Notes: a model not told the origin generated them from the sequence alone. A stretch of 41,655 bases of DNA from Spongiactinospora gelatinilytica (GCF_003236385.1 NZ_POUA01000019.1:1-41655), one strand, 5' to 3'; counted from the first letter of the stretch, positions 25,815 through 35,259 are shown. Translations and numbers: made by a program.

Positions 25815-26741
25815 ATGCCTGACGACAAGGGATCGACCTCTGGATTACTGACCGCGATCCGGTTCGCCCTCGGCACCTTCACGATCTTGCGTGTCGGCCA
25901 TGTCGAGGTGGACCGGGCGGTGGCCCGCCGCGGCATGCTCGCCGCCCCGCTGGCCGGGGCGCTGCTCGGCGTCGCGGCGGCGGTGGTCTTCACGGTGGCG
26001 GGCCTGTTCACCGGCGAGACCCTGCTGTCGGCCGTGCTCGCCGTGGCCGCGCTCGCGCTGCTCACGCGGGCGCTGCACCTGGACGGCCTGGCCGACATGG
26101 CCGACGGCGTCGGCAGCGGCAAGCCCGCCGCCGAGGCGCTGGACGTCATGCGCCGCTCGGACATCGGCCCGTTCGGCGTCGTGACACTCTGCCTGGTGCT
26201 GCTGGTGCAGGTGATCGCACTGGCCCGGAGCGAGATAGGCCCGCTCGCCCTGGTCACGGCGTGCGTCACCGGGCGGCTGGCGATCATGTGGGGCTGCCGG
26301 GCCGGGGTGCCCGCCGCCCGTCCGGACGGGCTCGGCGCGATGGTCGCGGGCACCGTAGGGCGGTGGGCGGCGCTCGGCGTCACCGCCCTGTCCCTGATCG
26401 CGCTGGCCACTTTGGGCCTCCTCGCCGAGACGGACGGCTGGACATACGTGGTGAACGAGTCCTTCGACCGCAGCTACCCCGAGGCCTCCTCGGGCGAGGG
26501 CGCCGCCTTCCTCGAACCCGGGCTGAAATACTCCATCGGGGTCTTCACATGGCCGCTGTCCGTCCCCATGACCGGCCCGCTCGCGCTCATCCTGCCCGGC
26601 GCCGCGCTCGCCGGGCTGCTGGCCGCCTGGGCGGTCGGACGGCGTGCGGCGAACCGGTTCGGGGGCGTGACGGGTGACGTGCTGGGCGGCCTGTGCGAGG
26701 TCGCGGCGACCGCCGCGCTGCTGGTGTTCGCAGTGTTCTGA
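25815..26741 (+). CDS. cobS: Adenosylcobinamide-GDP ribazoletransferase (cobalamin synthase, CobS)
   Basis: CobS joins adenosylcobinamide-GDP with alpha-ribazole to give adenosylcobalamin, in the membrane. The 308-residue protein has several hydrophobic helices. Its signature is LHLDGLADMADGVGSGKPAAEALDVM, with the acidic residues that bind Mg2+, followed by RRSDIGPFGVV. A long hydrophilic insertion between late helices (about residues 210-245, VNESFDRSYPEASSGEG) is more extended than in enteric CobS. The C-terminus GGVTGDVLGGLCEVAATAALL is typical. ATG at 25815 has no Shine-Dalgarno. It probably forms a unit with cobU. Confidence 0.93.
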   Translation: MPDDKGSTSGLLTAIRFALGTFTILRVGHVEVDRAVARRGMLAAPLAGALLGVAAAVVFTVAGLFTGETLLSAVLAVAALALLTRALHLDGLADMADGVGSGKPAAEALDVMRRSDIGPFGVVTLCLVLLVQVIALARSEIGPLALVTACVTGRLAIMWGCRAGVPAARPDGLGAMVAGTVGRWAALGVTALSLIALATLGLLAETDGWTYVVNESFDRSYPEASSGEGAAFLEPGLKYSIGVFTWPLSVPMTGPLALILPGAALAGLLAAWAVGRRAANRFGGVTGDVLGGLCEVAATAALLVFAVF

Positions 26742-26807
26742 CCACGCAGGGTGAGGACACGAATTGGTGGGACGAACCCTCGTTTATGCCTAAGCTGTCC
26801 GCACAGA

Positions 26808-26813
26808 TAGCAT
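26808..26813 (+). promoter_or_regulatory. Possible -10 box for pepA
   Basis: TAGCAT, 8 nt before GTG at 26822, in the same GATAGCATC 9-mer as before cobS. Confidence 0.4.
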
Positions 26814-26821
26814 CGGCTCAC

Positions 26822-28309
26822 GTGACCACTGTGCGGCTGAACACATCTGATTCCGTCTCGCTCGACACCGACGCGCTGGTCGTCGGAATCCATTCCGGAG
26901 CAGACGGGCCCCGCTCCGCGCCCGGAGCCGAAGGACTCGACGCGGCCCTGGGCGGCACGTTCGCCGCCACGCTGGCCGCACTTGGCGCCAAGGGCAAGGC
27001 GGGCGAGATCACCAAGGTCCCGACGCTGGGGGCGCTGCCCGCACCGGTCCTGGTGGTGGCGGGGCTCGGCGACGAGCCCGGCGAAGACGGCTACGACCTC
27101 GAAGTCCTGCGCCGTGCGGCGGGCGCCGCCGTACGCGCGCTGACCGGCACCTCCCGGGTCGCGCTCGCGCTGCCCGCCGGCACGGCCGAGCAGGCCCACG
27201 CGGTCGCCACCGGCGGCCTGCTGGGCGCCTACACGTTCACGAAGTACCGCACCACCGGCGACGTGCCCGAGCCGGTCGCCGAGGTGACCGTGCTCAGCGC
27301 GGCCGAGGGCGCCGCCGCCTCTGTCGAGCGGGCCGCGGTCGTGGCCGAGTCGGTGAGCCTGGTCCGCGACCTGGTCAACACCCCGCCTTCCGACCTGTGG
27401 CCGGCGCGGTTCGCCGAACTGGCCGAGCAGGCCGGGGCCGAGCACGGCCTGTCGGTCGAGGTCCTGGACGAGACGGAGCTGCGCGAGGGCGGCTACGGCG
27501 GCATCGTCGCCGTCGGCCAGGGCTCGGCCCGGCCGCCCCGCCTGGTACGGCTGGCCTACACCCACCCCGAGGCCGCCCAGACCATCGCCTTCGTCGGCAA
27601 GGGCATCACCTTCGACTCCGGCGGCCTGTCGCTCAAGCCGTCCGCCTCGATGGACTGGATGAAGTCCGATATGGGCGGCGCCGGCGCCGTGTTCGGCTCC
27701 ATCGTCGGCGTGGCCCGGCTGGGCCTGCCGGTCAACGTGATCGGCTACCTGTGCCTGGCGGAGAACATGCCGAGCGGCACCGCGCAGCGTCCCTCCGATG
27801 TGTTCACCAGCTACAGCGGCAAGACCGTCGAGGTCCTCGACACCGACGCCGAGGGCCGCCTGGTGCTGATCGACGGCATCGCCCGCGCCGCCCAGGACGA
27901 CCCCGACCTGATCGTCGACGTCGCCACGCTGACCGGCGCGCAGATCGTCGCCCTCGGCTGGCGCACCGCCGGGGTCATGTCCAACGACGACGAGCTGCGC
28001 CAGGAGGTCGTGGACATCGCCGCGGCGCAGGGCGAGGGCGCGTGGGGCATGCCGCTGCCCGCCGAGCTGCGCAAGGGGCTCGACTCGGCGGTGGCCGACA
28101 TCGCCAACCTGCAGCCCGAGCGGTGGGGCGCGATGCTCACCGCGGGGATCTTCCTGCGCGAGTTCGTGCCCGAGGGGGTTCGGTGGGCGCATCTCGACAT
28201 CGCCGGCCCGGCCTTCAACAAGGGCGAGCCGCACGGGTACACGCCGAAGGGCGGTACGGGGGCCATCACCCGGACCCTCGTCGGCATCGCGGAGCGGTAC
28301 GCGCGCTGA
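26822..28309 (+). CDS. pepA: Leucyl aminopeptidase (PepA, M17 family)
   Basis: A cytosolic di-metal aminopeptidase that removes N-terminal residues from peptides. The 495-residue protein has the variable N-terminal domain (about 1-175) and the M17 catalytic domain. Metal and catalytic motifs are VGKGITFDSGGLSLKP, MKSDMGGAGAVFG and the signature VLDTDAEGRLVL (usually NTDAEGR; the first residue is D here). The C-terminal GGTGAITRTLVGI is typical. The start is set at GTG 26822, where the family begins, with a TAGCAT box 8 nt upstream. An in-frame ATG at 26786 would add 12 residues; neither has a clear Shine-Dalgarno. Confidence 0.93.
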   Translation: MTTVRLNTSDSVSLDTDALVVGIHSGADGPRSAPGAEGLDAALGGTFAATLAALGAKGKAGEITKVPTLGALPAPVLVVAGLGDEPGEDGYDLEVLRRAAGAAVRALTGTSRVALALPAGTAEQAHAVATGGLLGAYTFTKYRTTGDVPEPVAEVTVLSAAEGAAASVERAAVVAESVSLVRDLVNTPPSDLWPARFAELAEQAGAEHGLSVEVLDETELREGGYGGIVAVGQGSARPPRLVRLAYTHPEAAQTIAFVGKGITFDSGGLSLKPSASMDWMKSDMGGAGAVFGSIVGVARLGLPVNVIGYLCLAENMPSGTAQRPSDVFTSYSGKTVEVLDTDAEGRLVLIDGIARAAQDDPDLIVDVATLTGAQIVALGWRTAGVMSNDDELRQEVVDIAAAQGEGAWGMPLPAELRKGLDSAVADIANLQPERWGAMLTAGIFLREFVPEGVRWAHLDIAGPAFNKGEPHGYTPKGGTGAITRTLVGIAERYAR

Positions 28310-28368
28310 CCCCCGGGCCCACCCCCAACCTGGTCACGGACCGCGCGCACAAGTGAAAAGATGCCATT

Positions 28369-28399
28369 GCCGAGGGCGGGCCACCCGCCTGGCCTCGGC
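28369..28399 (+). terminator. Hairpin between pepA and lpdA
   Basis: GCCGAGG and CCTCGGC close an inner GCGGG/CCCGC stem, with four unpaired bases on one side. It could end pepA or lie in the lpdA leader; there is no U run. Confidence 0.45.
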
Positions 28400-28428
28400 G
28401 AAAGACCAATCCGACAAGGAGCTATCCC

Positions 28429-29811
28429 GTGGCTGAAGGCAGCCCCAACGACTTCGACATCGTCGTCCTGGGCGGCGGCAGCGGAGGCTACGCCTGCGCC
28501 CTGCGGGCGGCAGAGCTGGGCAGTAAGGTCGCGCTGATCGAGAAGGACAAGATCGGCGGCACCTGCCTGCACCGGGGGTGCATCCCCACCAAGACGTTCC
28601 TGCACGCGGCCGAGGTGGCCGACGAGACCCGCGAAGCCGCCACGTTCGGGGTCAAGGCCCGGTTCGAGGGCATCGACATCGAGGGCGTGCACGGATTTCG
28701 TGACAAGATCGTCACCAGGGCGTGGAAAGGCGTTCAGGGGCTCCTGAAGAGCAAGGGGGTCACCATCGTCGAGGGCGAGGGCCGCCTCGCCGAGCCCGGT
28801 CAGGTGAGCGTCGGCGGGCAGACCTACCGGGCCGCCAACGTGGTACTCGCCACCGGCTCCGAGCCGCGGTCGCTGCCCGGCCTGAAGATCGACGGTGAGC
28901 GGATCATCACCAGCGACCACGCGCTCACGCTGGGCCGGGTGCCCGCCTCGGTGATCGTGCTGGGCGGCGGCGTGATCGGCGTCGAGTTCGCCAGCCTGTG
29001 GCGCTCGTTCGGGGCCGAGGTCACCATCGTCGAGGCGCTGCCCCACCTGCTGCCGCTGGAGGAGGAGTCGAGCTCCAAGGCCCTGGAGCGCGCGTTCCGC
29101 CGCCGGGGCATCCGCTATGAGCTGGGCAGCCGGTTCGACAGCGTCAAGGTCACCGAGACCGGGGTGGTGGTCACCCTCGAAGGCGGCAAGACCCTCGACG
29201 CGGAGCTGCTGCTGGTCGCGGTCGGCCGCGGGCCGGTCACGGCGGGGCTCGGCTATGAGGAGGCCGGGGTGCGCGTCGAGCGCGGCACGGTCGTGGTGGA
29301 CGAGTACTGCCGGACCGGTGTCCCCGGCGTCTACGCCGTCGGCGACCTGATCCCCACGCCGCAGCTCGCGCACGCGGGATTCGCCGAGGGCATCCTGGTC
29401 GCCGAGCACATCGCCGGCCTTGGCCCGATCCCGATCGACTACGACGGCGTGCCCAGGATCACCTACTCCGACCCCGAGGTCGCCTCGGTCGGCATCACCA
29501 CGGCCAAGGCGCGCGAGCGGGGTCTCGAAACCGTCGAGATGACCTACGACCTCGCGGGCAACCCGAAGAGCCAGATCCTGCAGACGCAGGGCTCGGTCAA
29601 GATCATCGCGCAGCAGGACGGCCCGGTGCTCGGAGTGCACATGGTCGGCCGCCGCGTCGGTGAGCTGGTGACCGAGGGACAGCTCATCTACAACTGGGAG
29701 GCCCTGCCCGCCGAAGTGGCGCAGCTCATCCACGCCCACCCCACGCAGTCCGAGGCCGTGGGCGAGGCGATGCTGGCGCTGGCCGGCAAGCCGCTCCACG
29801 TACACAACTGA
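28429..29811 (+). CDS. lpdA: Dihydrolipoyl dehydrogenase (E3, Lpd)
   Basis: E3 reoxidises dihydrolipoyl groups with NAD+ for the 2-oxoacid dehydrogenase complexes. The 460-residue flavoprotein has the FAD-binding motif [20 protein letters not shown], the redox disulfide [13 protein letters not shown] (C46, C51), the NAD-binding [17 protein letters not shown], the second FAD motif [18 protein letters not shown], and the C-terminal HAHPTQSE with the catalytic His-Glu pair. GTG at 28429 has AAGGAG 7 nt upstream. sucB follows after 44 bp, so E3 and E2 are made together. Confidence 0.96.
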   Translation: MAEGSPNDFDIVVLGGGSGGYACALRAAELGSKVALIEKDKIGGTCLHRGCIPTKTFLHAAEVADETREAATFGVKARFEGIDIEGVHGFRDKIVTRAWKGVQGLLKSKGVTIVEGEGRLAEPGQVSVGGQTYRAANVVLATGSEPRSLPGLKIDGERIITSDHALTLGRVPASVIVLGGGVIGVEFASLWRSFGAEVTIVEALPHLLPLEEESSSKALERAFRRRGIRYELGSRFDSVKVTETGVVVTLEGGKTLDAELLLVAVGRGPVTAGLGYEEAGVRVERGTVVVDEYCRTGVPGVYAVGDLIPTPQLAHAGFAEGILVAEHIAGLGPIPIDYDGVPRITYSDPEVASVGITTAKARERGLETVEMTYDLAGNPKSQILQTQGSVKIIAQQDGPVLGVHMVGRRVGELVTEGQLIYNWEALPAEVAQLIHAHPTQSEAVGEAMLALAGKPLHVHN

Positions 29812-29855
29812 CCACAAGCCCGCGAAACCCAGGAAACGCGAGAGAAGAATCACAC

Positions 29856-31337
29856 ATGCCGGTCTCCGTAACGATGCCCCAGCTCGGCGAGAGCGTCACC
29901 GAAGGCACTGTCACCCGTTGGCTGAAGAAGGAAGGCGAGCGCGTCGAAGCCGACGAGCCGCTCCTTGAGGTATCCACCGACAAGGTGGACACCGAGATCC
30001 CCTCGCCCTCCGGCGGCGTGCTCACCAGGATCGTCGTCGCAGAAGACGAGACGGTCGAGGTCGGCGCCGAGCTGGCGGTGATCGACGAGTCGGGCTCAGG
30101 CGCCGGGGCGGCCGCCCCCGCCGAGCAGCCCGCGCCCGAACCTCAGGCCCAGCCGGCGCCCGCCGCGCCTCCCGCACCGGAGCCGCAGCCCGAGCCGCCG
30201 TCCTCGATCCCGCAGCCGGCCCCGGCCGCCCAGCAGGCGCCTCCCGCGCCGCAGCCGCAGGCGCCCGCTCCGGCGGCACCGGCTCCGGCTCCGGCTCCGG
30301 CCGAGCAGGCTCCGCCGCCGCCCACCCCGCTGCCCTCCACCGGCGAGGCACCGTACGTCACGCCGCTGGTGCGCAAGCTCGCCGGCGAGCACGGGGTCGA
30401 CCTGGACACCCTGAACGGCACGGGCGTCGGCGGGCGCATCCGCAAGCAGGACGTCCTTGAGGCCGCCCGCGCCCAGCGCGAGCAGGCCGCGACCGCCCAG
30501 CAGGCCCCGGCGCAGCCCGCGGCTCCGGCCGCGCCCGCCGCTCCGGCCGCCCAGGCTCCGGCCGCCGCTCCCGCCGCGGCCCCCGAGCCGGTGCAGGTCG
30601 ACACCGCGCTGCGCGGCCGTACCGAGAAGATGTCCCGGCTGCGGCAGACCATCGCCAAGCGCACGGTGGAGTCACTGCAGACCTCCGCGCAGCTCACGAC
30701 GGTCGTCGAGGTCGACGTGACGAAGATCGCCCGGCTGCGTGAGCGGGCGAAGGAGGAGTTCCTGCGGCGCGAGGGCGTCAAGCTGTCGTTCCTGCCGTTC
30801 TTCGCGCTGGCCACGGTCGAGGCGCTCAAGCAGCACCCGAAGATGAACGCGGTGATCAACAGCGAGACCAACGAGGTGACCTACCACGACGTCGAGCACC
30901 TCGGCATCGCGGTGGACGCCGAGAAGGGGCTCGCCGCGGTGACCGTGCGCAACGCGGGCGACCTCAACATGCCCGGCCTCGCGCGTAAGATCGCCGACCT
31001 GGCCGACCGGTTCCGCGCCAACAAGGTGAGTCCGGACGAGCTGGCCGGCGCGACGTTCACGCTCACCAACACCGGCAGTAGGGGCGCGCTGTTCGACACG
31101 CCGATCCTGTTCCAGCCGCAGGTCGGCATGCTGGGCACCGGCGCGGTGGTCAAGCGGGCCGCCGTGGTGGACGACCCCGACCTCGGCGAGGTCATCGCGG
31201 TCCGTTCGATGGTCTACCTGGCCCTCACCTACGACCACCGGCTGATCGACGGCGCCGACGCCGCGCGCTTCCTCACCACGATCAAGCGCCGCCTGGAAGA
31301 GGGCCGTTTCGAAAACCAGCTCGGCCTTCCCTCCTGA
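29856..31337 (+). CDS. sucB: 2-oxoacid dehydrogenase E2, dihydrolipoamide succinyltransferase type (SucB)
   Basis: E2 carries a swinging lipoyl arm and transfers the acyl group to CoA. The 493-residue protein has one N-terminal lipoyl domain (about 1-78; lipoylated K43 in VSTDKVDTE), a long Ala/Pro/Gln linker (about 85-162), a subunit-binding domain (about 166-203; [20 protein letters not shown]), a second Ala/Pro linker, and the catalytic domain ending in [16 protein letters not shown] with H461. Sequence alone leaves open whether its acyl group is succinyl, acetyl or branched; the [19 protein letters not shown] region is as in actinobacterial SucB-type E2. It precedes the lipoate synthesis genes. 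Confidence 0.93.
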   Translation: MPVSVTMPQLGESVTEGTVTRWLKKEGERVEADEPLLEVSTDKVDTEIPSPSGGVLTRIVVAEDETVEVGAELAVIDESGSGAGAAAPAEQPAPEPQAQPAPAAPPAPEPQPEPPSSIPQPAPAAQQAPPAPQPQAPAPAAPAPAPAPAEQAPPPPTPLPSTGEAPYVTPLVRKLAGEHGVDLDTLNGTGVGGRIRKQDVLEAARAQREQAATAQQAPAQPAAPAAPAAPAAQAPAAAPAAAPEPVQVDTALRGRTEKMSRLRQTIAKRTVESLQTSAQLTTVVEVDVTKIARLRERAKEEFLRREGVKLSFLPFFALATVEALKQHPKMNAVINSETNEVTYHDVEHLGIAVDAEKGLAAVTVRNAGDLNMPGLARKIADLADRFRANKVSPDELAGATFTLTNTGSRGALFDTPILFQPQVGMLGTGAVVKRAAVVDDPDLGEVIAVRSMVYLALTYDHRLIDGADAARFLTTIKRRLEEGRFENQLGLPS

Positions 31338-31371
31338 CCGTTCCCCTCCGGGGGCACGGTGCCGGGCCTGT

Positions 31372-31410
31372 GGCCGGGTCCGCCCGCTTCGGCGGGCGGG
31401 CCCGGCCTTT
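31372..31410 (+). terminator. Strong terminator after sucB
   Basis: A 16-bp stem (31372-31387 with 31392-31407, one G-U pair) closes a C(TTCG)G tetraloop and is followed by TTT, 34 bp after the sucB stop. Confidence 0.9.
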
Positions 31411-31502
31411 CGCTTGCGCGCGAAAGCTCGTGGACGAATCCGGGGGCTTTGTCAGGGGGCCCTATCGGTCGCGATGTCCTCGCCGGACCGGTGGCAGGGG
31501 CG

Positions 31503-31508
31503 TAGGTT
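31503..31508 (+). promoter_or_regulatory. -10 box for the leaderless TIGR01777 gene
   Basis: TAGGTT, 6 nt before GTG at 31515. Confidence 0.5.
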
Positions 31509-31514
31509 GGCACT

Positions 31515-32408
31515 GTGACGATCATCTTGACTGGCGGGTCAGGACTGCTGGGCACCGCGCTGAGCGCGGCGCTGCGCCAGGACGGGCACCGAGTGGTGTG
31601 TTTGGTACGGCGGGCCGCGCAAGGCCCCGACGAGTCGTTCTGGAACCCCCGGGAGGGTCTGATCGACCCCGGCGTGCTGGAGGGCGCGCAGGCGGTGGTC
31701 CATCTGGCCGGGGCCGGGATCGGTGACCGGCGCTGGACGCCCGCCTACCGGCGGGAGATCGTCCGCAGCCGGATCGACGGCACCCGCACCCTGGTCACCG
31801 CGCTCAGCGGGCTCGCCGGCAAGCCCGAGGCGCTGCTGTCGGGCTCGGGCATCCACTACTACGGCGACACCGGCGACCGCGTCGTGGACGAGTCCGCCCC
31901 CGCAGGCGAGGGGTTCCTGCCGACGCTCGTGACGCGCTGGGAGGCCGAGGCCCTGCGGGCGGAAGAGGCGGGCATCCGGGTGGTGCCGCTGCGCACCTCG
32001 ATGGCGCTCAGTGCCACGGGCGGGGCGCTGGCCAGGATGTTGCCGATCTTCCGGCTGGGCCTGGGCGCGCCGCTGGGCTCCGGCAGGCAGTTCTGGTCCT
32101 GGGTAACCAGAGAAGACTGGGTGGACGCTGTCCGATACATCCTACACAAACCCGAAATAACTGGGCCGGTCAATGTGACTTCCCCTGCCCCGGTTAACAA
32201 TGTAGATTTCACTCGAACCTTGGCCAAGGCGTTGCGCCGACCGGCGATGCCGCTCGGCCCTCCGTCGTTCGCGCTTCGCCTGGCACTGGGGGGCTTCGCC
32301 GATGAGGGGGTCCTTGCCGGCCCCCGGGCGCTCCCCGGAAAGCTGACCGAAAGCGGATATATATTCCGCCACAAGAGTCTCGACCAAGCATTTTCCGCCA
32401 TATTTTGA
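31515..32408 (+). CDS. TIGR01777 family NAD(P)-binding epimerase-like protein (YfcH-like)
   Basis: A 297-residue extended short-chain dehydrogenase-fold protein. The nucleotide-binding motif is TGGSGLLGTALSAAL, followed by VVHLAGAGIGDRRWTP and SGSGIHYYGDTGD, and a C-terminal DUF1731-like end (RPAMPLGPPSFALRLALGG ... RHKSLDQAFSAIF). Members are called cell-division inhibitor SulA-like or YfcH, but the enzyme activity is unknown. GTG at 31515 has TAGGTT 6 nt upstream. The last third contains many A/T-ending codons (32130-32225 and 32345-32408), unlike its own first part. Confidence 0.88.
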   Translation: MTIILTGGSGLLGTALSAALRQDGHRVVCLVRRAAQGPDESFWNPREGLIDPGVLEGAQAVVHLAGAGIGDRRWTPAYRREIVRSRIDGTRTLVTALSGLAGKPEALLSGSGIHYYGDTGDRVVDESAPAGEGFLPTLVTRWEAEALRAEEAGIRVVPLRTSMALSATGGALARMLPIFRLGLGAPLGSGRQFWSWVTREDWVDAVRYILHKPEITGPVNVTSPAPVNNVDFTRTLAKALRRPAMPLGPPSFALRLALGGFADEGVLAGPRALPGKLTESGYIFRHKSLDQAFSAIF

Positions 32409-32446
32409 GATATCCATTCATTTGTCCCCCCATTCTGGAGAGCCGT

Positions 32447-33184
32447 ATGAGCAGGGCCGGTCAGTCCCATATCCTCGCCATTGGTGGTGGATCGTTCCGG
32501 CAGGTGCGGTGCTACGCGTTCTGGGAGCCGAGCCCCCTGATGAGATACGCCCTCGACCTCACCGGGCAGGACCGGCCCAAACTCGGCCTGGTGGCCACCG
32601 CGGTCGGCGACGACACCGACGTCCTGGCCAAGATGTACGGTGCGTTCCAGCGCTTCGACGCCGAGGTCAGTCATCTCACCGTGTTCCCGATGCCCAACGT
32701 CGAAGACCCGCGCGCCTGGATCCTCGAACAGGACGTCATCTACGTCACCGGCGGCAGCGTCGCCAATCTGGCCGCCCTGTGGCGCACGCACGGGCTGGGC
32801 GAGGCGTTCGCCGAGGCGTGGCGGGCGGGCGTCGTGCTGTCCGGCCAGAGCGCGGGCGCGCTGTGCTGGCACGTCGGCGGCAACACCGACTCCTTCGGCC
32901 CGGAGCTGCGCCCATGGGCCGAAGGGCTCGCCCTGCTCCCCTACTCCTGCGGCGTCCACTACAACTCCGAGCCGCAGCGGCGTCCGGTGCTGCACGAGTC
33001 GATCGCCGGCGGCGCGCTGCCCGAGGGCTACGCGGCCGACGAGGGGGTCGCGCTGCACTACGTCGGCACCGAGTTCGTGCAGGCGGTGACGGTCGATCCG
33101 GCCGGATACGCCTACCACGTCCAGCCCGACGGCACGGGCGGGGTGAAGGAGTTGCGGATCGAGCCGCGGCTGCTGACGTCCTGA
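32447..33184 (+). CDS. Peptidase E (S51 family serine peptidase)
   Basis: S51 peptidases cleave after N-terminal aspartate in dipeptides. The 245-residue protein has [11 protein letters not shown] at the N-terminus, [15 protein letters not shown], and the nucleophile elbow [11 protein letters not shown] with S135. [18 protein letters not shown] contains the candidate catalytic histidine and the substrate-binding side. A cyanophycinase role is less likely, because the cyanophycin-specific insertions are absent. ATG at 32447 has GGAGAG 4 nt upstream. It lies between the TIGR01777 gene and lipB on the same strand with short gaps and could be read through to lipB, though lipB has its own -10 box. 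Confidence 0.88.
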   Translation: MSRAGQSHILAIGGGSFRQVRCYAFWEPSPLMRYALDLTGQDRPKLGLVATAVGDDTDVLAKMYGAFQRFDAEVSHLTVFPMPNVEDPRAWILEQDVIYVTGGSVANLAALWRTHGLGEAFAEAWRAGVVLSGQSAGALCWHVGGNTDSFGPELRPWAEGLALLPYSCGVHYNSEPQRRPVLHESIAGGALPEGYAADEGVALHYVGTEFVQAVTVDPAGYAYHVQPDGTGGVKELRIEPRLLTS

Positions 33185-33188
33185 GTAC

Positions 33189-33194
33189 TACGCT
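33189..33194 (+). promoter_or_regulatory. -10 box for leaderless lipB
   Basis: TACGCT, 6 nt before GTG at 33201; there is no Shine-Dalgarno. Confidence 0.5.
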
Positions 33195-33200
33195 TGTGGC

Positions 33201-33926
33201 GTGAGGGAACGACACAATCGGCACATGCGCCCCACGGCGCGCAGCGGCGGCACACCGGCGGTGGCGATCGTGCGGCTGGGGGTCGACGTTCCCTACGAGC
33301 AGGCATGGGAGTTGCAGCGGCGGATCCACGCCGGCCGGGCGGGCGGCGCGGCTCCGGACACCTGCCTGATGCTGGAGCACGCGCCGGTTTACACGGCCGG
33401 CCGCCGCACCGTCGCGCACGAACGGCCCGCCGACGGCACGCCCGTCATCGACGTCGATCGGGGCGGCCGGATGACCTGGCACGGGCCCGGCCAGTTGGTC
33501 GGTTACCCGATCATCGCGCTGCCCCCGTCGCTCGGCGTGGAGGGCTACATCCGGCTGCTCGAAGACGTGTTGATCCAGATCTGCGCCGACTTCGGGGTGC
33601 GCGCCGGGCGCGTCGCGGGACGCAGCGGCGTCTGGACGGGCGGGTCCGGCGACGGAGATCCGGTCAGGGGGCTGGGCGCGATCGGCATCCGGGTGACCGG
33701 AGGCGTCACCATGCACGGGTTCGCGCTCAACTGCGCCACCGACGCGAGTTGGTTCGACCGGATCGTCCCGTGCGGCATCGCCGGGGCCCAGGTGTCCTCG
33801 CTGTCGGCCGAGACCGGGCGCAGGATCGTGGTGGACGAGGTCATGCCGTACGCCGAGAAGCGGCTGGCCGAAGCGCTCGGCATGGAGCCCTACGACCTGC
33901 CCGAGGAAGACGTGCTGCGCCCCTGA
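33201..33926 (+). CDS. lipB: Octanoyltransferase LipB, catalytic lysine replaced
   Basis: LipB moves octanoyl from acyl carrier protein to lipoyl domains, the first step of lipoate assembly. The 241-residue protein has the family motifs [44 protein letters not shown] and FDRIVPCGI with catalytic C191. The dyad lysine is missing: Mycobacterium tuberculosis LipB has RKVAAIGVRV (K142), whereas here the aligned text is [10 protein letters not shown], so the lysine is G157 (codon GGG). A six-residue Gly/Asp-rich insertion precedes it. The usual K of RGGK is R. GTG at 33201 is supported by the TACGCT box; ATG at 33225 is an alternative. lipA follows. Confidence 0.9.
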   Translation: MRERHNRHMRPTARSGGTPAVAIVRLGVDVPYEQAWELQRRIHAGRAGGAAPDTCLMLEHAPVYTAGRRTVAHERPADGTPVIDVDRGGRMTWHGPGQLVGYPIIALPPSLGVEGYIRLLEDVLIQICADFGVRAGRVAGRSGVWTGGSGDGDPVRGLGAIGIRVTGGVTMHGFALNCATDASWFDRIVPCGIAGAQVSSLSAETGRRIVVDEVMPYAEKRLAEALGMEPYDLPEEDVLRP

Positions 33927-33933
33927 GGCTTCC

Positions 33934-34173
33934 GTGCGGATCCGGTGGCGGTTGTCGGTGGCGGATGTCACCATTGCGGCCATGTCGATCACCGGTTCGT
34001 TGGCCGAGGGCTCGTTCGCCGCGAAGGCGGGCATGTGGGCCCGGCGCGGCGCCGAGACGCCTTCCGAGGGGTCCGCGCGGAGCCTGCTGGGCGACGGCGA
34101 ATCGGCCGCCGTCGATGAGTAACTGCTCGCCCACTACACGCGCGCGCTGCGCGGCTTCTCCCTGATCACATGA
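33934..34173 (+). pseudogene. Possible decayed small gene between lipB and lipA
   Basis: The open frame from GTG 33934 (or ATG 33982, MSITGSLAEGSFAAKAGMWA) shows the GC-rich third positions of real genes but is stopped by TAA at 34120. In the same frame the coding-like text continues ([16 protein letters not shown]) to a TGA at 34171-34173. One base change at the TAA would join the two. I do not recognise the family and no ribosome site is clear, so it may equally be a short 62-residue gene or non-coding spacer. Confidence 0.35.
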
Positions 34174-34233
34174 GGCGGCGCCGCCGCCGGGCCCGGGGAC
34201 GGTACCCCGTAGAGCGCGCCGCCGGCCGGGACT

Positions 34234-34239
34234 TAAGCT
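34234..34239 (+). promoter_or_regulatory. -10 box for leaderless lipA
   Basis: TAAGCT, 7 nt before GTG at 34247; no Shine-Dalgarno. Confidence 0.5.
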
Positions 34240-34246
34240 GGATGAC

Positions 34247-35182
34247 GTGACCGTTGCTCCTGAAGGCCGTAAGCTCCTCCGCCTGGAGGTGCGAAACAGC
34301 CAGACCCCGATAGAGCGCAAGCCCCCCTGGATCAAGACCCGGTTGAAGACGGGCCCCGAATACAGCGAGCTGAAGTCGCTGGTACGGCGCGAGGGCCTGC
34401 ACACGGTCTGTGAAGAGGCGGGCTGCCCCAACATCTACGAGTGCTGGGAAGACCGCGAGGCGACCTTCCTGATCGGCGGCGACCAGTGCACCCGCCGCTG
34501 CGACTTCTGCCTGATCGACACCGGCAAGCCGGTCGGCTACGACCGGGACGAGCCGCGCCGGGTCGCCGACTCGGTCAAGCGGATGGGCCTGCGCTACGCC
34601 ACGGTGACCGGCGTGGCCCGCGACGACCTGCCCGACGGCGCCTCCTGGCTGTACGCCGAGACCGCCAGGCAGATCCACAAGGCCGTGCCGGGCTGCGGCG
34701 TCGAGCTTCTCGTCCCCGACTTCAACGGCGACGGCGGTCAGCTGGAAGAGGTCTTCGGCAGCCGTCCCGAGGTCTTCGCGCACAACATCGAGACCGTGCC
34801 GCGGATCTTCCGGCGCATCCGCCCGGGGTTCCGCTACGAGCGCTCGCTGGAGGTGATCAGGATGGCCCGCGGGGCCGGGCTGGTCACCAAGTCCAACCTC
34901 ATCCTGGGCATGGGCGAGACCCGCGAAGAGATCATCGAGGCCATGCGCGACCTGCACGAGGCCGGGTGCGACCTGCTGACCATCACCCAGTACCTCCGGC
35001 CGACCCCCCGCCACCACCCGGTGGACCGCTGGGTCAAGCCGGAGGAGTTCGTGGAGCTGTCCGGCGAGGCCGAGGGGATCGGGTTCGCGGGCGTGCTCTC
35101 CGGGCCGCTGGTGCGCTCCTCCTACCGCGCGGGCAGGCTCTACCAGCAGGCCGTCCAGGCGCGTCAGTCCACCGCGGGCTGA
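34247..35182 (+). CDS. lipA: Lipoyl synthase LipA
   Basis: LipA is a radical-SAM enzyme that inserts two sulfurs into protein-bound octanoyl groups. The 311-residue protein shows both clusters: the auxiliary site C55, C60, C66 ([12 protein letters not shown]) and the SAM site C81, C85, C88 (CTRRCDFC). The C-terminal [12 protein letters not shown] supplies the serine that ligates the auxiliary cluster. All key residues are present, in contrast to the neighbouring LipB. GTG at 34247 has a TAAGCT box 7 nt upstream. A terminator-like hairpin follows after 18 bp. Confidence 0.97.
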   Translation: MTVAPEGRKLLRLEVRNSQTPIERKPPWIKTRLKTGPEYSELKSLVRREGLHTVCEEAGCPNIYECWEDREATFLIGGDQCTRRCDFCLIDTGKPVGYDRDEPRRVADSVKRMGLRYATVTGVARDDLPDGASWLYAETARQIHKAVPGCGVELLVPDFNGDGGQLEEVFGSRPEVFAHNIETVPRIFRRIRPGFRYERSLEVIRMARGAGLVTKSNLILGMGETREEIIEAMRDLHEAGCDLLTITQYLRPTPRHHPVDRWVKPEEFVELSGEAEGIGFAGVLSGPLVRSSYRAGRLYQQAVQARQSTAG

Positions 35183-35199
35183 CCGCCCCGCCGCTTGTC

Positions 35200-35223
35200 G
35201 GCCCCCGCCGCCGCGCGGGGGCC
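35200..35223 (+). terminator. Terminator after lipA
   Basis: A 9-bp stem (GGCCCCCGC / GCGGGGGCC) with a 6-nt loop, with TCTCGTTTTC a few bases downstream. Confidence 0.75.
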
Positions 35224-35259
35224 GGGGGTCTCGTTTTCATCTCACCAGGCCCCCGTTTG

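Noticed and set aside
26474-28234. Long antisense reading frame (586 codons) opposite cobS/pepA; similar ones opposite lpdA, glnA, qcrB, ctaD and nadA
   Set aside because: These are shadows produced by high GC content. The sense strands encode well-known enzymes and the antisense texts have low-complexity composition (runs of R, G, A, H, D) without domains.
30100-30600. Pro/Ala repeat tract in sucB as a DNA repeat or CRISPR-like array
   Set aside because: It encodes the flexible linkers of the E2 enzyme; unit lengths are irregular and there are no spacers.
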